Origin: Paenibacillus maysiensis
GTDB taxonomy: Bacteria; Bacillota; Bacilli; Paenibacillales; Paenibacillaceae
Reading direction: 5' to 3'
NCBI RefSeq assembly: GCF_000520815.1
Contig: NZ_ASRY01000319.1
Coordinates: 17,563 to 81,562, forward strand
DNA length: 64,000 bases
The notes beneath the pieces were generated by a model that did not search any database, was not told the DNA's origin, and saw only the letters and a list, made by a program, of their open reading frames with translations. Positions 44,806 to 53,638 of the stretch are shown here, in pieces. The translations under genes and the position numbers were made by a program. Numbering within the stretch: position 1 is the first letter of the stretch; the number at the start of each line of letters is the position of its first letter.

Positions 44806-45621
44806 ATGAAAAACACGCGGCTGTCCTTCAAAGGAAGCTTGCTGACGGGAGGCGTAATGCTGGGCCTGATCGGACTGCTCGGGCTTCTGGCTCCATGGGT
44901 TGCCCCTCATGATCCTCTCAATGTCGATCTTCTGAAGCGTCTGGAGCCGCCCAGCCGAGAATATCCTATGGGTACGGACCATTTGGGGCGGGATGTGCTG
45001 TCGCGGCTGATTTACGGGATTCGGACCAGCGTACTGATTGCCTGTGCGATTACAGCAGCTACGCTGTGCATCAGCTTGCCGGTAGGCTTGCTCATTGGCT
45101 ATGTGCGCGGGCGTGTGGACCAGTTAGTTATGCGGGTCATTGACGGCGTGCTGGCTTTTCCCGATATTATTTTGACGGTGGCGATTGTGGGTATTCTGGG
45201 TCCGGGCTTTGTAAACATGACCTTAGCGATTATTGCGGTACGGTGGGCGGGATATGTTCGGTATATTCGCACCCTTGTTCAAAAAGCCTGTCAGGAGGAT
45301 TATGTCCGATATGCCCGTTTATCCGGTAATTCACATGTGCGCGTGCTGAGACGCTATGTGCTGCCGCAGGTACTGCCACAGCTGCTTGTGTACGCAGTCT
45401 GGGACATTGGACGAGTCGTGCTTATGGTTGCCGGACTTTCCTTTCTTGGGCTGGGTGTACAGCCGCCTAAGCCGGAGTGGGGTGTGATGCTGCATGATGC
45501 GACGTCGTATTTTCAGGTGGCACCGCATGTCATGATTTTTCCGGGCTTGGCGATTATGCTGTTTGTGCTTGCGTGCCAGCTTCTCGGAGACCATTTTTCG
45601 GAAAAGGGGGCGGCGAAATGA
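44806..45621 (+). CDS. ABC transporter permease, NikC/DppC-like
   Basis: A 271-residue permease. N-terminal helix, then WVAPHDPLNVDLLKRLEPPSREYPMGTDHLGRDVLSRL, the DppC/NikC hallmark, and the EAA region YVRYARLSGNSHVRVLRRYVLPQ. ATG 44806 has GGGAGG 8 nt upstream. It overlaps the ATPase start by 4 nt. Confidence 0.9.
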   Translation: MKNTRLSFKGSLLTGGVMLGLIGLLGLLAPWVAPHDPLNVDLLKRLEPPSREYPMGTDHLGRDVLSRLIYGIRTSVLIACAITAATLCISLPVGLLIGYVRGRVDQLVMRVIDGVLAFPDIILTVAIVGILGPGFVNMTLAIIAVRWAGYVRYIRTLVQKACQEDYVRYARLSGNSHVRVLRRYVLPQVLPQLLVYAVWDIGRVVLMVAGLSFLGLGVQPPKPEWGVMLHDATSYFQVAPHVMIFPGLAIMLFVLACQLLGDHFSEKGAAK

Positions 45622-46598
45622 AGGATGGGACAGGGCGCAAGCCATTGTTGCACGTGGAACATCTGGAGATATGCCGCATAGGCACAGGAACAGCCGTTAG
45701 GACGGAAACAGGTGCAAAAGCAGGAGCGGGTACACGTATTGGCGCAGCAACAGGTGAGGGCGCGGGTAGAAAACCGGGCGCGAATGGGAAAATAATGCGG
45801 ATAAGCGGTAATCAACCGCTGCTCCGGGATGTCAGCTTTACCGTATATCCGGGGGAAATTGTGGCCCTAACCGGACCGAGCGGATGCGGCAAGAGTCTGA
45901 CCGCGCATGCGATCGTGGGTATGCTGGAGCCGGGGATCGGCATTACGCGGGGGCATATACACTACAACGGGGAGGATATCGTCCCGTTCGATGAACGGCG
46001 CTGGCAAAGGCTGCGCCGCGAGGACATTGCCCTGCTCATTCAACAATCGCTGAGCGGGTTGAATCCAATCCGTACCGTCCGCACACAACTGACGGACACG
46101 CTCAGACTGCACGGGCGGCGCTGGATGCCGCCCGACCAGAAGGGGCGTGCGGATGCCGCTCCCTCCCTTGCTGTACTGCAGCAAGCCGCCCCCCAGGGCG
46201 TGTTGCCCCAGGTGCGGCAGGTGCTGAGCTGGATTGCACGGATGGCCGGAGGCCGCGTTACCCAAGCGCAGGAGGCTTATCTGTGCTCTTTATTGAGGAA
46301 GGTCGGGTTTGCAGACCCCGAGCATGTTTTGTCCTCGTACCCTTTTGAATTAAGCGGAGGGATGTGTCAAAGGGTACTGCTGGCTGTGATGCTAGGCTCC
46401 GGTCCGCGCCTTTTTATTGCCGACGAGCCTACCACGGCGCTGGATGTTATCAACCGGGACAAGGTTCTGGCGTTGTTCCAACAGTTGAGAGAGGACCTCG
46501 ATCTCACTATTTTGCTAATTTCTCATGATCGTCAGGGTGTAAGCCGTGTGGCGGATCGTGTACTGGAGATGAGCCCGGAGGGAAGGATGCGCGAATGA
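45618..46598 (+). CDS. ABC transporter ATP-binding protein, NikD/DppD-like with insertions
   Basis: A 326-residue ATPase. Walker A GPSGCGKS, Q-loop LLIQQSLSGLNPI, signature LSGGMCQRV, Walker B LFIADEPT, switch His in LISHD. Two parts are unusual: residues about 21-57 form a Gly/Ala/Thr-rich low-complexity insert between the first strand and Walker A, and another roughly 40-residue insert (rich in Arg, Ala, Gln) precedes the signature. The real start is ATG 45618, overlapping the permease stop. The rest is intact and should be functional. Confidence 0.88.
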   Translation: MKDGTGRKPLLHVEHLEICRIGTGTAVRTETGAKAGAGTRIGAATGEGAGRKPGANGKIMRISGNQPLLRDVSFTVYPGEIVALTGPSGCGKSLTAHAIVGMLEPGIGITRGHIHYNGEDIVPFDERRWQRLRREDIALLIQQSLSGLNPIRTVRTQLTDTLRLHGRRWMPPDQKGRADAAPSLAVLQQAAPQGVLPQVRQVLSWIARMAGGRVTQAQEAYLCSLLRKVGFADPEHVLSSYPFELSGGMCQRVLLAVMLGSGPRLFIADEPTTALDVINRDKVLALFQQLREDLDLTILLISHDRQGVSRVADRVLEMSPEGRMRE

Positions 46599-47371
46599 TA
46601 CTGGAATTAAAGCAAGTGACCAAAGCCTATCCTGTCCGCAGACGGAGAAAGGGTTGGTCCAAGACGCAGGAACCCGAACAGGCTGTGAAGCAGGTGAGTC
46701 TGGAGCTGCAACGGGGGGAGTGTCTCGGACTGGTTGGCGAAAGCGGTAGCGGCAAGAGTACGCTGGCAAAATGCATCCTGAGGCTGGAACCTTTAACCTC
46801 GGGTGAGATTTGGCTGGATGACCAGCCGATTCACACCGGAAGGATGAAGGATATCCATCTGTACAAACGAATCCAGTTGGTTGCACAAGACTCATCCTCC
46901 TCGCTGCATCCCCGTATGACGATCCGAGATATTTTGGAGGAGCCGATTCACAACTATTTTCCCGAACGAAAAGCGCAAGCGCTGAAAATTTGCCAGTCCT
47001 TGCTGGAATCGGTGGGGCTGGAGGCTGACAGTTTGGAGAAATACCCATCACAGCTAAGCGGTGGACAAAAGCAGCGGGTATGCATCGCCCGTGCGCTGGC
47101 GGTGGAGCCGGAAATCATCTTGTTCGACGAATCCGTCGCCAATCTCGATACGGCAACGCAGGCTTCCGTGCTGGACATGCTCAAGAAAGCACAGGAGGAG
47201 CGCCAGCTATCCTATCTTTTTATCACCCATGATCTTCAATCCACCCGTCCGTTTTGTGATCGGATTGCCGTCATGGTTCAGGGGGAGATCGTGGAGTTAT
47301 TTCAGGAGTGGGATAAAGACCTGTTACAGCATGAATACACGCGTGCTCTGTTTCAAACGTTGGCGGAATGA
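46595..47371 (+). CDS. ABC transporter ATP-binding protein, NikE/DppF-like
   Basis: A 258-residue ATPase with Walker A GESGSGKS, Q-loop LVAQDSSSSLHPRM, signature LSGGQKQR, Walker B IILFDES and switch His in FITHD. It overlaps the preceding ATPase by 4 nt and ends the riboswitch-controlled operon. The pair would form the nucleotide-binding heterodimer. Confidence 0.9.
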   Translation: MILELKQVTKAYPVRRRRKGWSKTQEPEQAVKQVSLELQRGECLGLVGESGSGKSTLAKCILRLEPLTSGEIWLDDQPIHTGRMKDIHLYKRIQLVAQDSSSSLHPRMTIRDILEEPIHNYFPERKAQALKICQSLLESVGLEADSLEKYPSQLSGGQKQRVCIARALAVEPEIILFDESVANLDTATQASVLDMLKKAQEERQLSYLFITHDLQSTRPFCDRIAVMVQGEIVELFQEWDKDLLQHEYTRALFQTLAE

Positions 47372-47432
47372 GCCATACAGCTTATATTCTACAAATTTAA
47401 AATAAATTAAGAGCATTGCTTGTCGAATGTTG

Positions 47433-47487
47433 TTGACAAAATAGGATGTGATACCTATTCTAAATATGATTATGATAATCATTATCA
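47433..47487 (+). promoter_or_regulatory. Promoter with perfect 7-1-7 Fur box before the second ABC operon
   Basis: -35 TTGACA (47433-47438), 17-bp spacer, -10 TATTCT (47456-47461), then TGATAATCATTATCA at 47473-47487. This is an exact match to the Bacillus Fur consensus TGATAATnATTATCA and not to the PerR (TTATAATnATTATAA) or Zur forms. It overlaps the transcription start region, so iron-loaded Fur would block initiation or early elongation. Confidence 0.88.
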
Positions 47488-47514
47488 CGTACATAGAAAA
47501 GGGGAATTACATTG

Positions 47515-49140
47515 ATGTCCGTTCGACACCGCAAGACTGCCACCCTTATGTTGGTGACGCTCCTCTTATTATCCGTTATTTTGGGCTGCGCGAAGCAGGA
47601 GAACACACCTGCATCCACCTCAACTGACGGAGCTGCCAATGAAAAATCGATCACGCTATCGTGGCCGCGCGATATTGGTACGATGAATCCTCACGTATAC
47701 AATCCTTCCCAACTTTTTGCACAATCCATGATTTATGAGCCGTTGGTCAGCTACAAGCAAGGAGGCAAGCTGGAGCCTGCTTTGGCTGAATCCTGGACCA
47801 TTTCCAAGGACGGTAAAATATATACGTTCAAGCTGCGCCAAGGCGTGAAGTTTTCAGATGGAACTCCATTTAATGCGGCTATTGTCAAAAAGAACTTTGA
47901 CGCTGTTATGAAAAATGAGAAAACGCACAGTTGGCTTGGTATGGTGGGCGTTCTCGACAAAACCGAAGCCGTAGATGACAGTACCTTCCGAATGACGCTC
48001 AAAGAGCCATACTATCCGTTGCTTCAGGACTTGTCTGTCGTTCGCCCGTTCCGTTTTCTGGGTGAAGCCGGGTTCCCGGATGATGGAGATACGTCCAAAG
48101 GGATTAAGAAACCTGTAGGTACAGGCCCTTGGATGCTGGATGAATACAAGCAAGATGAATATGCAACCTTTAAGCGTAATCCGAATTATTGGGGTACTGC
48201 ACCGAAGGTAGATAAAATTATCGTAAAAATCATTCCCGATAGCGAAACACGTGTAATGGCCTTTGAGAAAGGTGATCTGGATCTGATTTACGGTGAGGGC
48301 GTCATCAGTCTGGATGCTTTCAAGCAGCTTCGCGATACAAATCAGTATGTCACCAAGCTGTCCGATCCTGTCGGTACAAGAAGCCTGTTGCTCAACTCTT
48401 CCAATCCCAAGCTGGCAGACCTTCGGGTACGTCTGGCGCTCCAGCATGGCTTTAACAAGCAGGCGATGGTGGAAGGGGTGACCTCGGGGCTGGAGGAAAA
48501 AGCGGATACTGTTTTATCCAAAAACTATCCGTATACAAATGTGGACTTACAGCCCGTTGACTATGATGTGGAACAATCCAAAGCGTTGCTGGATGAGGCT
48601 GGCTGGAAGCTGCCCGCAGACGGTACAGTACGGGAGAAGAACGGACAACAGCTGGATTTTGAGCTGATTTTTGATAAGACCGATCCAGTCCAAAAGGCGA
48701 TGGCCGAAACCATTCAGGCGGAATGGGGAGAACTGGGCGTCAAGGTGAAACTGACCGGGCTGGAGCTGACAGTTCAAATTAAGCGCCTTAGATCCAACCA
48801 GTTTGATCTGTACTTCTGGTACAACTATGGTGCGCCTTATGATCCGCATTCCTTTATTAATGTCATTGCCAAGAAGAGCTTCGGAATTTCCGAGGTGCTG
48901 AGCGCCCTTCCGATGAAGAAGGAACTGGATCAGCAAGTACACGAAGCACTCTCATCGACAGACGAAACCAAGCGTCAAGAGCTGTATGCTTCGATTCTGA
49001 AGACGCTTCAGGAGCAATCTGCCATTGTGCCTATTTCGTATATTAAGAAAACGGCAGTATATCAGAAAAAGATTACAAACTTTGTATTCCCGGCCAACCG
49101 GGATGAAAATCCGTTTGAGGGAATCGAAATCGGGAAGTAG
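47515..49140 (+). CDS. NikA/CntA-like metal-chelate substrate-binding lipoprotein
   Basis: A 541-residue SBP_bac_5 lipoprotein with lipobox ILGC-A. It is strikingly NikA-like: MNPHVYNPSQLFAQSMIYEPL, VVRPFRFLG with the conserved Arg of NikA, KPVGTGPWMLDEYKQ, FEKGDLDLIYGEG and NYGAPYDPHSF. NikA binds nickel complexes, and CntA of staphylococci binds metal-opine complexes. Fur control argues for iron-responsive uptake of metal chelates. ATG 47515 or TTG 47512 follows AAGGGG. First gene of a five-gene operon. Confidence 0.88.
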   Translation: MSVRHRKTATLMLVTLLLLSVILGCAKQENTPASTSTDGAANEKSITLSWPRDIGTMNPHVYNPSQLFAQSMIYEPLVSYKQGGKLEPALAESWTISKDGKIYTFKLRQGVKFSDGTPFNAAIVKKNFDAVMKNEKTHSWLGMVGVLDKTEAVDDSTFRMTLKEPYYPLLQDLSVVRPFRFLGEAGFPDDGDTSKGIKKPVGTGPWMLDEYKQDEYATFKRNPNYWGTAPKVDKIIVKIIPDSETRVMAFEKGDLDLIYGEGVISLDAFKQLRDTNQYVTKLSDPVGTRSLLLNSSNPKLADLRVRLALQHGFNKQAMVEGVTSGLEEKADTVLSKNYPYTNVDLQPVDYDVEQSKALLDEAGWKLPADGTVREKNGQQLDFELIFDKTDPVQKAMAETIQAEWGELGVKVKLTGLELTVQIKRLRSNQFDLYFWYNYGAPYDPHSFINVIAKKSFGISEVLSALPMKKELDQQVHEALSSTDETKRQELYASILKTLQEQSAIVPISYIKKTAVYQKKITNFVFPANRDENPFEGIEIGK

Positions 49141-49186
49141 TTAAAATCAAAGGGTAACGGTAGTTTACAGGATAGGAGGACAACTC

Positions 49187-50131
49187 ATGATCAGCTATAT
49201 CGGTAAGCGAATGGTAGCGGTCATTCCTATTGTTCTCTTTGCCACCCTCGTTACCTTTGCACTCATTCATATTTCACCGGTTGATCCGGCCGAGGCCTAT
49301 TTGACGGCTGCTCATATTTATCCTACTCCGGAAATTCTGGAGCAGAAAAGACATGAATTCGGGCTGGATCAACCTTTGCTGACGCAGTATATGCATACAC
49401 TTCAAAGAATCAGTCAGCTGGACTTTGGTACTTCATATCTGACAAACAAGCCGGTGTGGGATGAGGTGAAGGTTCGGCTGCCTGCCACCGTCGAGCTGGC
49501 GCTGAGCAGTATGGTGCTATCTATCGTGGTGAGTATCCCGCTGGGCGTACTGGCAGCGATGCGTAAAAATGGCTGGATCGACATGCTCAGTCGAGGGATT
49601 TCATATTTTGGAGCGTCTATTCCCCAATTCTGGCTGGGATATCTGTTGATCTTCTTTTTCTCCGTTCGGCTGGACTGGCTGCCTGTAGAGGGCAGGGGAA
49701 CGTGGCAGCATCTGGTGCTGCCTACGTTGACCCTGTCGCTGGTTCTGATTGCTCTATATACGCGCCTGCTGCGCTCCAGTGTATTGGAGCAGCTTCAGGA
49801 AACATATGTCCAGTATGCGAGAACCAGAGGAATTCGTGAGCGGGTGATTATGCTCAAGCATGTGCTCAAAATTGCCATTGCCCCGCTGATTACGGGTATG
49901 GGCATGAATCTGGGCAAGCTGCTGACCGGAACGATTATTGTCGAGCAGGTATTTTCATGGCCCGGGTTTGGCCGTTACTTTGTGGAAGCGATATTTAACC
50001 GGGATATTCCCGTCATACAATGCTATGTGTTTTTGGCGGCATGCCTGTTCATCGTATGCAATTTGCTCGTTGATCTGGTGCATTTGTATATGGACCCCCG
50101 AATTTCATCGAAGGGACGAGCAGAGCAGTGA
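49187..50131 (+). CDS. ABC transporter permease, NikB-like
   Basis: A 314-residue permease with six helices. It begins ISYIGKRMVAVIPIVLFATLVTF and has the block VDPAEAYLTAAHIYPTPE typical of NikB, LPATVELAL, and the EAA loop ARTRGIRERVIMLKHVLKIAIAPLI. AGGAGG precedes ATG. Overlaps the next permease by 4 nt. Confidence 0.9.
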   Translation: MISYIGKRMVAVIPIVLFATLVTFALIHISPVDPAEAYLTAAHIYPTPEILEQKRHEFGLDQPLLTQYMHTLQRISQLDFGTSYLTNKPVWDEVKVRLPATVELALSSMVLSIVVSIPLGVLAAMRKNGWIDMLSRGISYFGASIPQFWLGYLLIFFFSVRLDWLPVEGRGTWQHLVLPTLTLSLVLIALYTRLLRSSVLEQLQETYVQYARTRGIRERVIMLKHVLKIAIAPLITGMGMNLGKLLTGTIIVEQVFSWPGFGRYFVEAIFNRDIPVIQCYVFLAACLFIVCNLLVDLVHLYMDPRISSKGRAEQ

Positions 50132-50961
50132 TGATAAGGTTACGTACAATGTTCAAGGGTCAAAAGGTGATCGTGGTCTGCTCTATAGTGCTAGTGGTTC
50201 TTTTTATCATTATGGCGCTGGCTCCGTGGCTGGCTCCCCATGATCCGGTTAAAGTCAATTTACTGCACAAGCTGGAAGGCTCTTCGAAAGAATATTGGCT
50301 GGGAACCGATCATTTGGGTCGGGACAATCTGTCCCGGCTGCTGTATGGAGCGCGGATTTCGCTAGGCTTTGCGACACTAATTTTCCTGTCCTCGCTTAGC
50401 ATTGGTGTCGTGATTGGATCGGTTGCAGGCTATTTGGGCGGCTGGGTCGATAGTGTGCTAATGCGGTTTTGCGAAGGAATTATGGCGTTTCCGAATCTGG
50501 TGCTGGTGCTGGGGATTGTTGGTATTTTTGGGCCGGGCCTCATGCAGGTGCTGCTTGCCTTGATGATGGTGCAGTGGGTGTATTATGCCAGGATGTGCCG
50601 CAACATGGTCGTCAGTCTGAAAGAACGGAATTTTATAGCTGCTGCAAGGATTAGCGGGTCCTCCTCAGGGGCCATTATCCGGCGGCACATCATTCCGAAT
50701 GTGCTGCGGCCGATTGTGGTCATTGGTACGCTGGAGATGGGCTGGGCGATCATGGATATTTCCGCGTTGTCATTCCTCGGTCTGGGCATCCAGCCGCCGA
50801 CTCCCGAATGGGGAGCGATGATTCATGAGGGAACGGGATACATCCGTAGTCATCCGGAATTAATGATCTATCCGGGCGTCATGATTCTGGTGGTGGTGAT
50901 GGCCTTCAATCTATTGGGAGAAGCGCTGTCCGACCGATACGGAATTGCCAAACGTCAGTAA
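50128..50961 (+). CDS. ABC transporter permease, NikC-like
   Basis: A 277-residue permease: WLAPHDPVKVNLLHKLEGSS followed by YWLGTDHLGRDNLSRLLYG, then FLGLGIQPPTPEWGAM near the end, all hallmarks of NikC/DppC. EAA-like loop AAARISGSSSGAIIRRHIIPN. Coupled to nikB by overlap. Confidence 0.9.
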   Translation: MMIRLRTMFKGQKVIVVCSIVLVVLFIIMALAPWLAPHDPVKVNLLHKLEGSSKEYWLGTDHLGRDNLSRLLYGARISLGFATLIFLSSLSIGVVIGSVAGYLGGWVDSVLMRFCEGIMAFPNLVLVLGIVGIFGPGLMQVLLALMMVQWVYYARMCRNMVVSLKERNFIAAARISGSSSGAIIRRHIIPNVLRPIVVIGTLEMGWAIMDISALSFLGLGIQPPTPEWGAMIHEGTGYIRSHPELMIYPGVMILVVVMAFNLLGEALSDRYGIAKRQ

Positions 50962-50980
50962 AACAGGAGTGAGAACAACG

Positions 50981-51811
50981 ATGGATGACGGGGCGAAGTC
51001 GAAGGTGCTGGAGGTCAGCCGCTTGCAGGTGAAGCTCAAAACCGATGCAGGAGCGGTATCTCTGCTGGAGCCAACTCACTTTGAACTGAAAAAGGGACAG
51101 GTTCTGGGTCTTGTCGGCGAAAGTGGAAGCGGCAAAACGGTAACCTGTAACGCGCTGCTCCAGTTGCTGGATCGCCAGACGATGGACGTGGAAGGCAGTG
51201 TCCGTCTGAACGGGCGCGAGCTGAACGGCATGGCAGCCGAGGAGATGCGGCGTATTCGCGGCAAGGAAATCGCGTTTATTATGCAAAATCCGATGAGCGC
51301 TTTTACGCCAGTGTATACGATCGGGGCTCAGTTTATGGAAACGATCCGCACGCACACCGGATTAACCAAACGACAGGCCCGTGATCTTGCCGTATCGGCT
51401 TTGGAAAACATGAATCTGCCCGACCCAGCGAAGCTAATGAAGCGTTATTCGTTTCAGTTGAGCGGCGGGATGCTGCAACGGGTCATGATCGCCATTTCCA
51501 TGTGCCTGCGGCCAGCGGTCGTTATTGCGGATGAACCGACGACGGCGCTAGATGTCGTTAATCAGCTACAGGTGCTAAGAGAGTTGGATCGCTTGCGTAC
51601 GGAATACGACACGTCCATTTTGCTGATTTCGCATGATCTAGGCGTCATTTCCCAATTGGCGGATGAAGTGGCAGTCATGCAGCGGGGACGTATCGTTGAG
51701 CAGGCAGAGGTTCATCAGTTGTTCGATCAGCCACAGCATGAATATACGAAAATGCTGCTGCATGCCAGACCCAAGTTGTCCCTTCGGCGCATAAATCAGG
51801 TAGGCGGTTAG
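50981..51811 (+). CDS. ABC transporter ATP-binding protein, NikD-like
   Basis: A 276-residue ATPase: Walker A GESGSGKT, Q-loop FIMQNPMSAFTPVYTIG, signature LSGGMLQRV, Walker B VVIADEPT, switch His in LISHD. ATG 50981 is preferred over the longer frame from 50945 because the latter overlaps the permease end without a ribosome site. It lacks the inserts seen in its paralogue at 45618. Confidence 0.9.
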   Translation: MDDGAKSKVLEVSRLQVKLKTDAGAVSLLEPTHFELKKGQVLGLVGESGSGKTVTCNALLQLLDRQTMDVEGSVRLNGRELNGMAAEEMRRIRGKEIAFIMQNPMSAFTPVYTIGAQFMETIRTHTGLTKRQARDLAVSALENMNLPDPAKLMKRYSFQLSGGMLQRVMIAISMCLRPAVVIADEPTTALDVVNQLQVLRELDRLRTEYDTSILLISHDLGVISQLADEVAVMQRGRIVEQAEVHQLFDQPQHEYTKMLLHARPKLSLRRINQVGG

Positions 51812-51849
51812 TCGCCTGTTGGACGGTTACACTTTCAAAAGGGGAGCGA

Positions 51850-52659
51850 ATGCGCATGCTACAAGTGAAGGAAGTAACTCATAGCTATGGAAGGCGCAAA
51901 TGGCTGGGCCGCTCTGAGCCACGCCCCCCTGTGCTGGCTGACGTGTCGCTTACCATAGAGAGCGGATTTTGCCTGGGGTTGCTTGGAACCAGCGGAGCGG
52001 GGAAAAGCACGCTGGGTAAGGTCATTCTGGGGCTGGAGAAGCCGCAGGAGGGTCAGGTGCTGTTCCAGGGGCAGGACATTTATAATGGAAGCCAACAAGT
52101 TCGCAGGGGACTGCGACGGGATATGCAGGTCGTATTTCAGGACTGCTATTCGGCTGTAAATCCCCGGATGACCGCCGGGCAGATTATCGGAGAGCCTCTG
52201 GACAATTACGAACGGCTATCGGTGCAGGAGCAAAAGAGAACGGTCGAAAACCTGCTGGAACGGGTCGGTCTCAAGCCGGAGGATCGGCATAAATATCCAC
52301 ATCAATTCAGCGGCGGACAATTGCAGCGGATCAACATTGCACGGGCGATTGCGCTCAAACCGAAGCTCATCGTTCTGGATGAGTCCGTCAGCAGCCTGGA
52401 TATGGTTCACCAGATGCACATTTTATCCCTGCTGGGAGAGCTGAAATCTTCGTTTGGATTGTCGTATCTGTTCATCACGCATGATATTCGGGCGGCTTAT
52501 GCTGTCTGTGATGGGATTGCTGTGATGGAGCAGGGAAGATTGATCGAGCGCTGTGATGAGAAGGACCGGATTTTTGAATCGGCGCATCCGGCTGTGCAAC
52601 GGCTGATCTCGTCCATTTTGCCGGAACATCCAGCAGACCGTCTTCCGCTTCATGGATGA
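51850..52659 (+). CDS. ABC transporter ATP-binding protein, NikE-like
   Basis: A 269-residue ATPase: Walker A GTSGAGKS, Q-loop VVFQDCYSAVNPRM, signature FSGGQLQR, Walker B LIVLDES, switch His in FITHD. It closes the Fur-controlled operon and is followed by a strong terminator. Confidence 0.9.
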   Translation: MRMLQVKEVTHSYGRRKWLGRSEPRPPVLADVSLTIESGFCLGLLGTSGAGKSTLGKVILGLEKPQEGQVLFQGQDIYNGSQQVRRGLRRDMQVVFQDCYSAVNPRMTAGQIIGEPLDNYERLSVQEQKRTVENLLERVGLKPEDRHKYPHQFSGGQLQRINIARAIALKPKLIVLDESVSSLDMVHQMHILSLLGELKSSFGLSYLFITHDIRAAYAVCDGIAVMEQGRLIERCDEKDRIFESAHPAVQRLISSILPEHPADRLPLHG

Positions 52660-52662
52660 CTG

Positions 52663-52686
52663 AGGACCCGCAAGGGTCCTTTTTTT
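52663..52686 (+). terminator. Terminator of the Fur-box ABC operon
   Basis: AGGACCC / GGGTCCT stem with the stable GCAA tetraloop and T7, 4 nt after the stop. Confidence 0.92.
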
Positions 52687-52798
52687 GTGCAACATATGGA
52701 TAAGTAATTGAAATTAAATTTATCTGTTGTATTATTGGAATAACCCGATATAATATAAAATCATACTAAATTACTTGGATTAAGAAGGGATATCACAT

Positions 52799-53608
52799 AT
52801 GAAGAAATCTGCTTTTGTTGCAGTGATTGGCCTATCTCTCCTGCTATTGACGGGAGCCTTGAGCGGGTGTTCCTCGAAGGAAGCAGCATCGGGGGATAAG
52901 GTTATTTATGTGGGCACACAAAATGACTACCCGCCGTTCGCTTTTACGAATGATAAAAATGAGCTGACCGGGTACGATGTGGAAGTGGTCAAGGAGATTG
53001 ACAAGAAGCTGGACGGCTATATGTTTGAGTTTGTGCCTTCCGGCTGGGACGGAATTTTTCTGGCGCTGGAATCGAACAAAACTCAGGTCGTAGCGGATGA
53101 AGTCGCCAAAAATCCTGAGCGTGAGCAAAAATATTTGTTCTCGGATGAATCCTACTTTCAGGCGCAATCCGTCATTGTTGTGAAAAAAGGCAGAACGGAT
53201 ATCCACTCTCTCAAGGATTTGGAAGGCAAGAAGGTAGCTGCTTCCGTAGGGGATTCCTACACTCAATTACTGGAGCAGTACAATGCGAAGAACGGCAACA
53301 AAATTATTTTGAAATACAATGACACAGGCACTTCATCCGACAACCTTCAGGACGTGCAAAATGGCCGGGTGGATGCTTATGTGAATGATCCAGTCATGAC
53401 GGCTGCTACGATCAAGAAGGAAGGCTTGCAGGTCGAAGCGGCAGGTGATCCTGTGCAAACGGATGATATCAATCTGGTGTTCAAGAAGGATAAGCAGGGC
53501 GAGGAGCTGAAAGCGAAAATTGACCCGATTATTAAAGAACTGAAAGCGGACGGAACGTTGAAAAAACTGTCCAAACAATGGACAGGCGGGGAATATATCC
53601 CTCAGTAA
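52799..53608 (+). CDS. Amino-acid ABC transporter binding lipoprotein (cystine-like)
   Basis: A 269-residue family 3 solute-binding protein with lipobox LSGC-S at about 22-25. Blocks: VGTQNDYPPFAFTNDKNELTGYDVEV, GWDGIFLALESNKTQVVADE and KVAASVGDSYTQLL. These resemble the TcyA/TcyJ cystine-binding proteins. It leads a three-gene operon with one permease and one ATPase. A TATAAT box lies at 52749-52754, and ATTGGAATAA just upstream resembles half of a CymR site, which would fit cysteine control; that is a weak inference. Confidence 0.87.
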   Translation: MKKSAFVAVIGLSLLLLTGALSGCSSKEAASGDKVIYVGTQNDYPPFAFTNDKNELTGYDVEVVKEIDKKLDGYMFEFVPSGWDGIFLALESNKTQVVADEVAKNPEREQKYLFSDESYFQAQSVIVVKKGRTDIHSLKDLEGKKVAASVGDSYTQLLEQYNAKNGNKIILKYNDTGTSSDNLQDVQNGRVDAYVNDPVMTAATIKKEGLQVEAAGDPVQTDDINLVFKKDKQGEELKAKIDPIIKELKADGTLKKLSKQWTGGEYIPQ

Positions 53609-53638
53609 CAACAATGCAAAGGGTAAAGTGGGGTTCAT

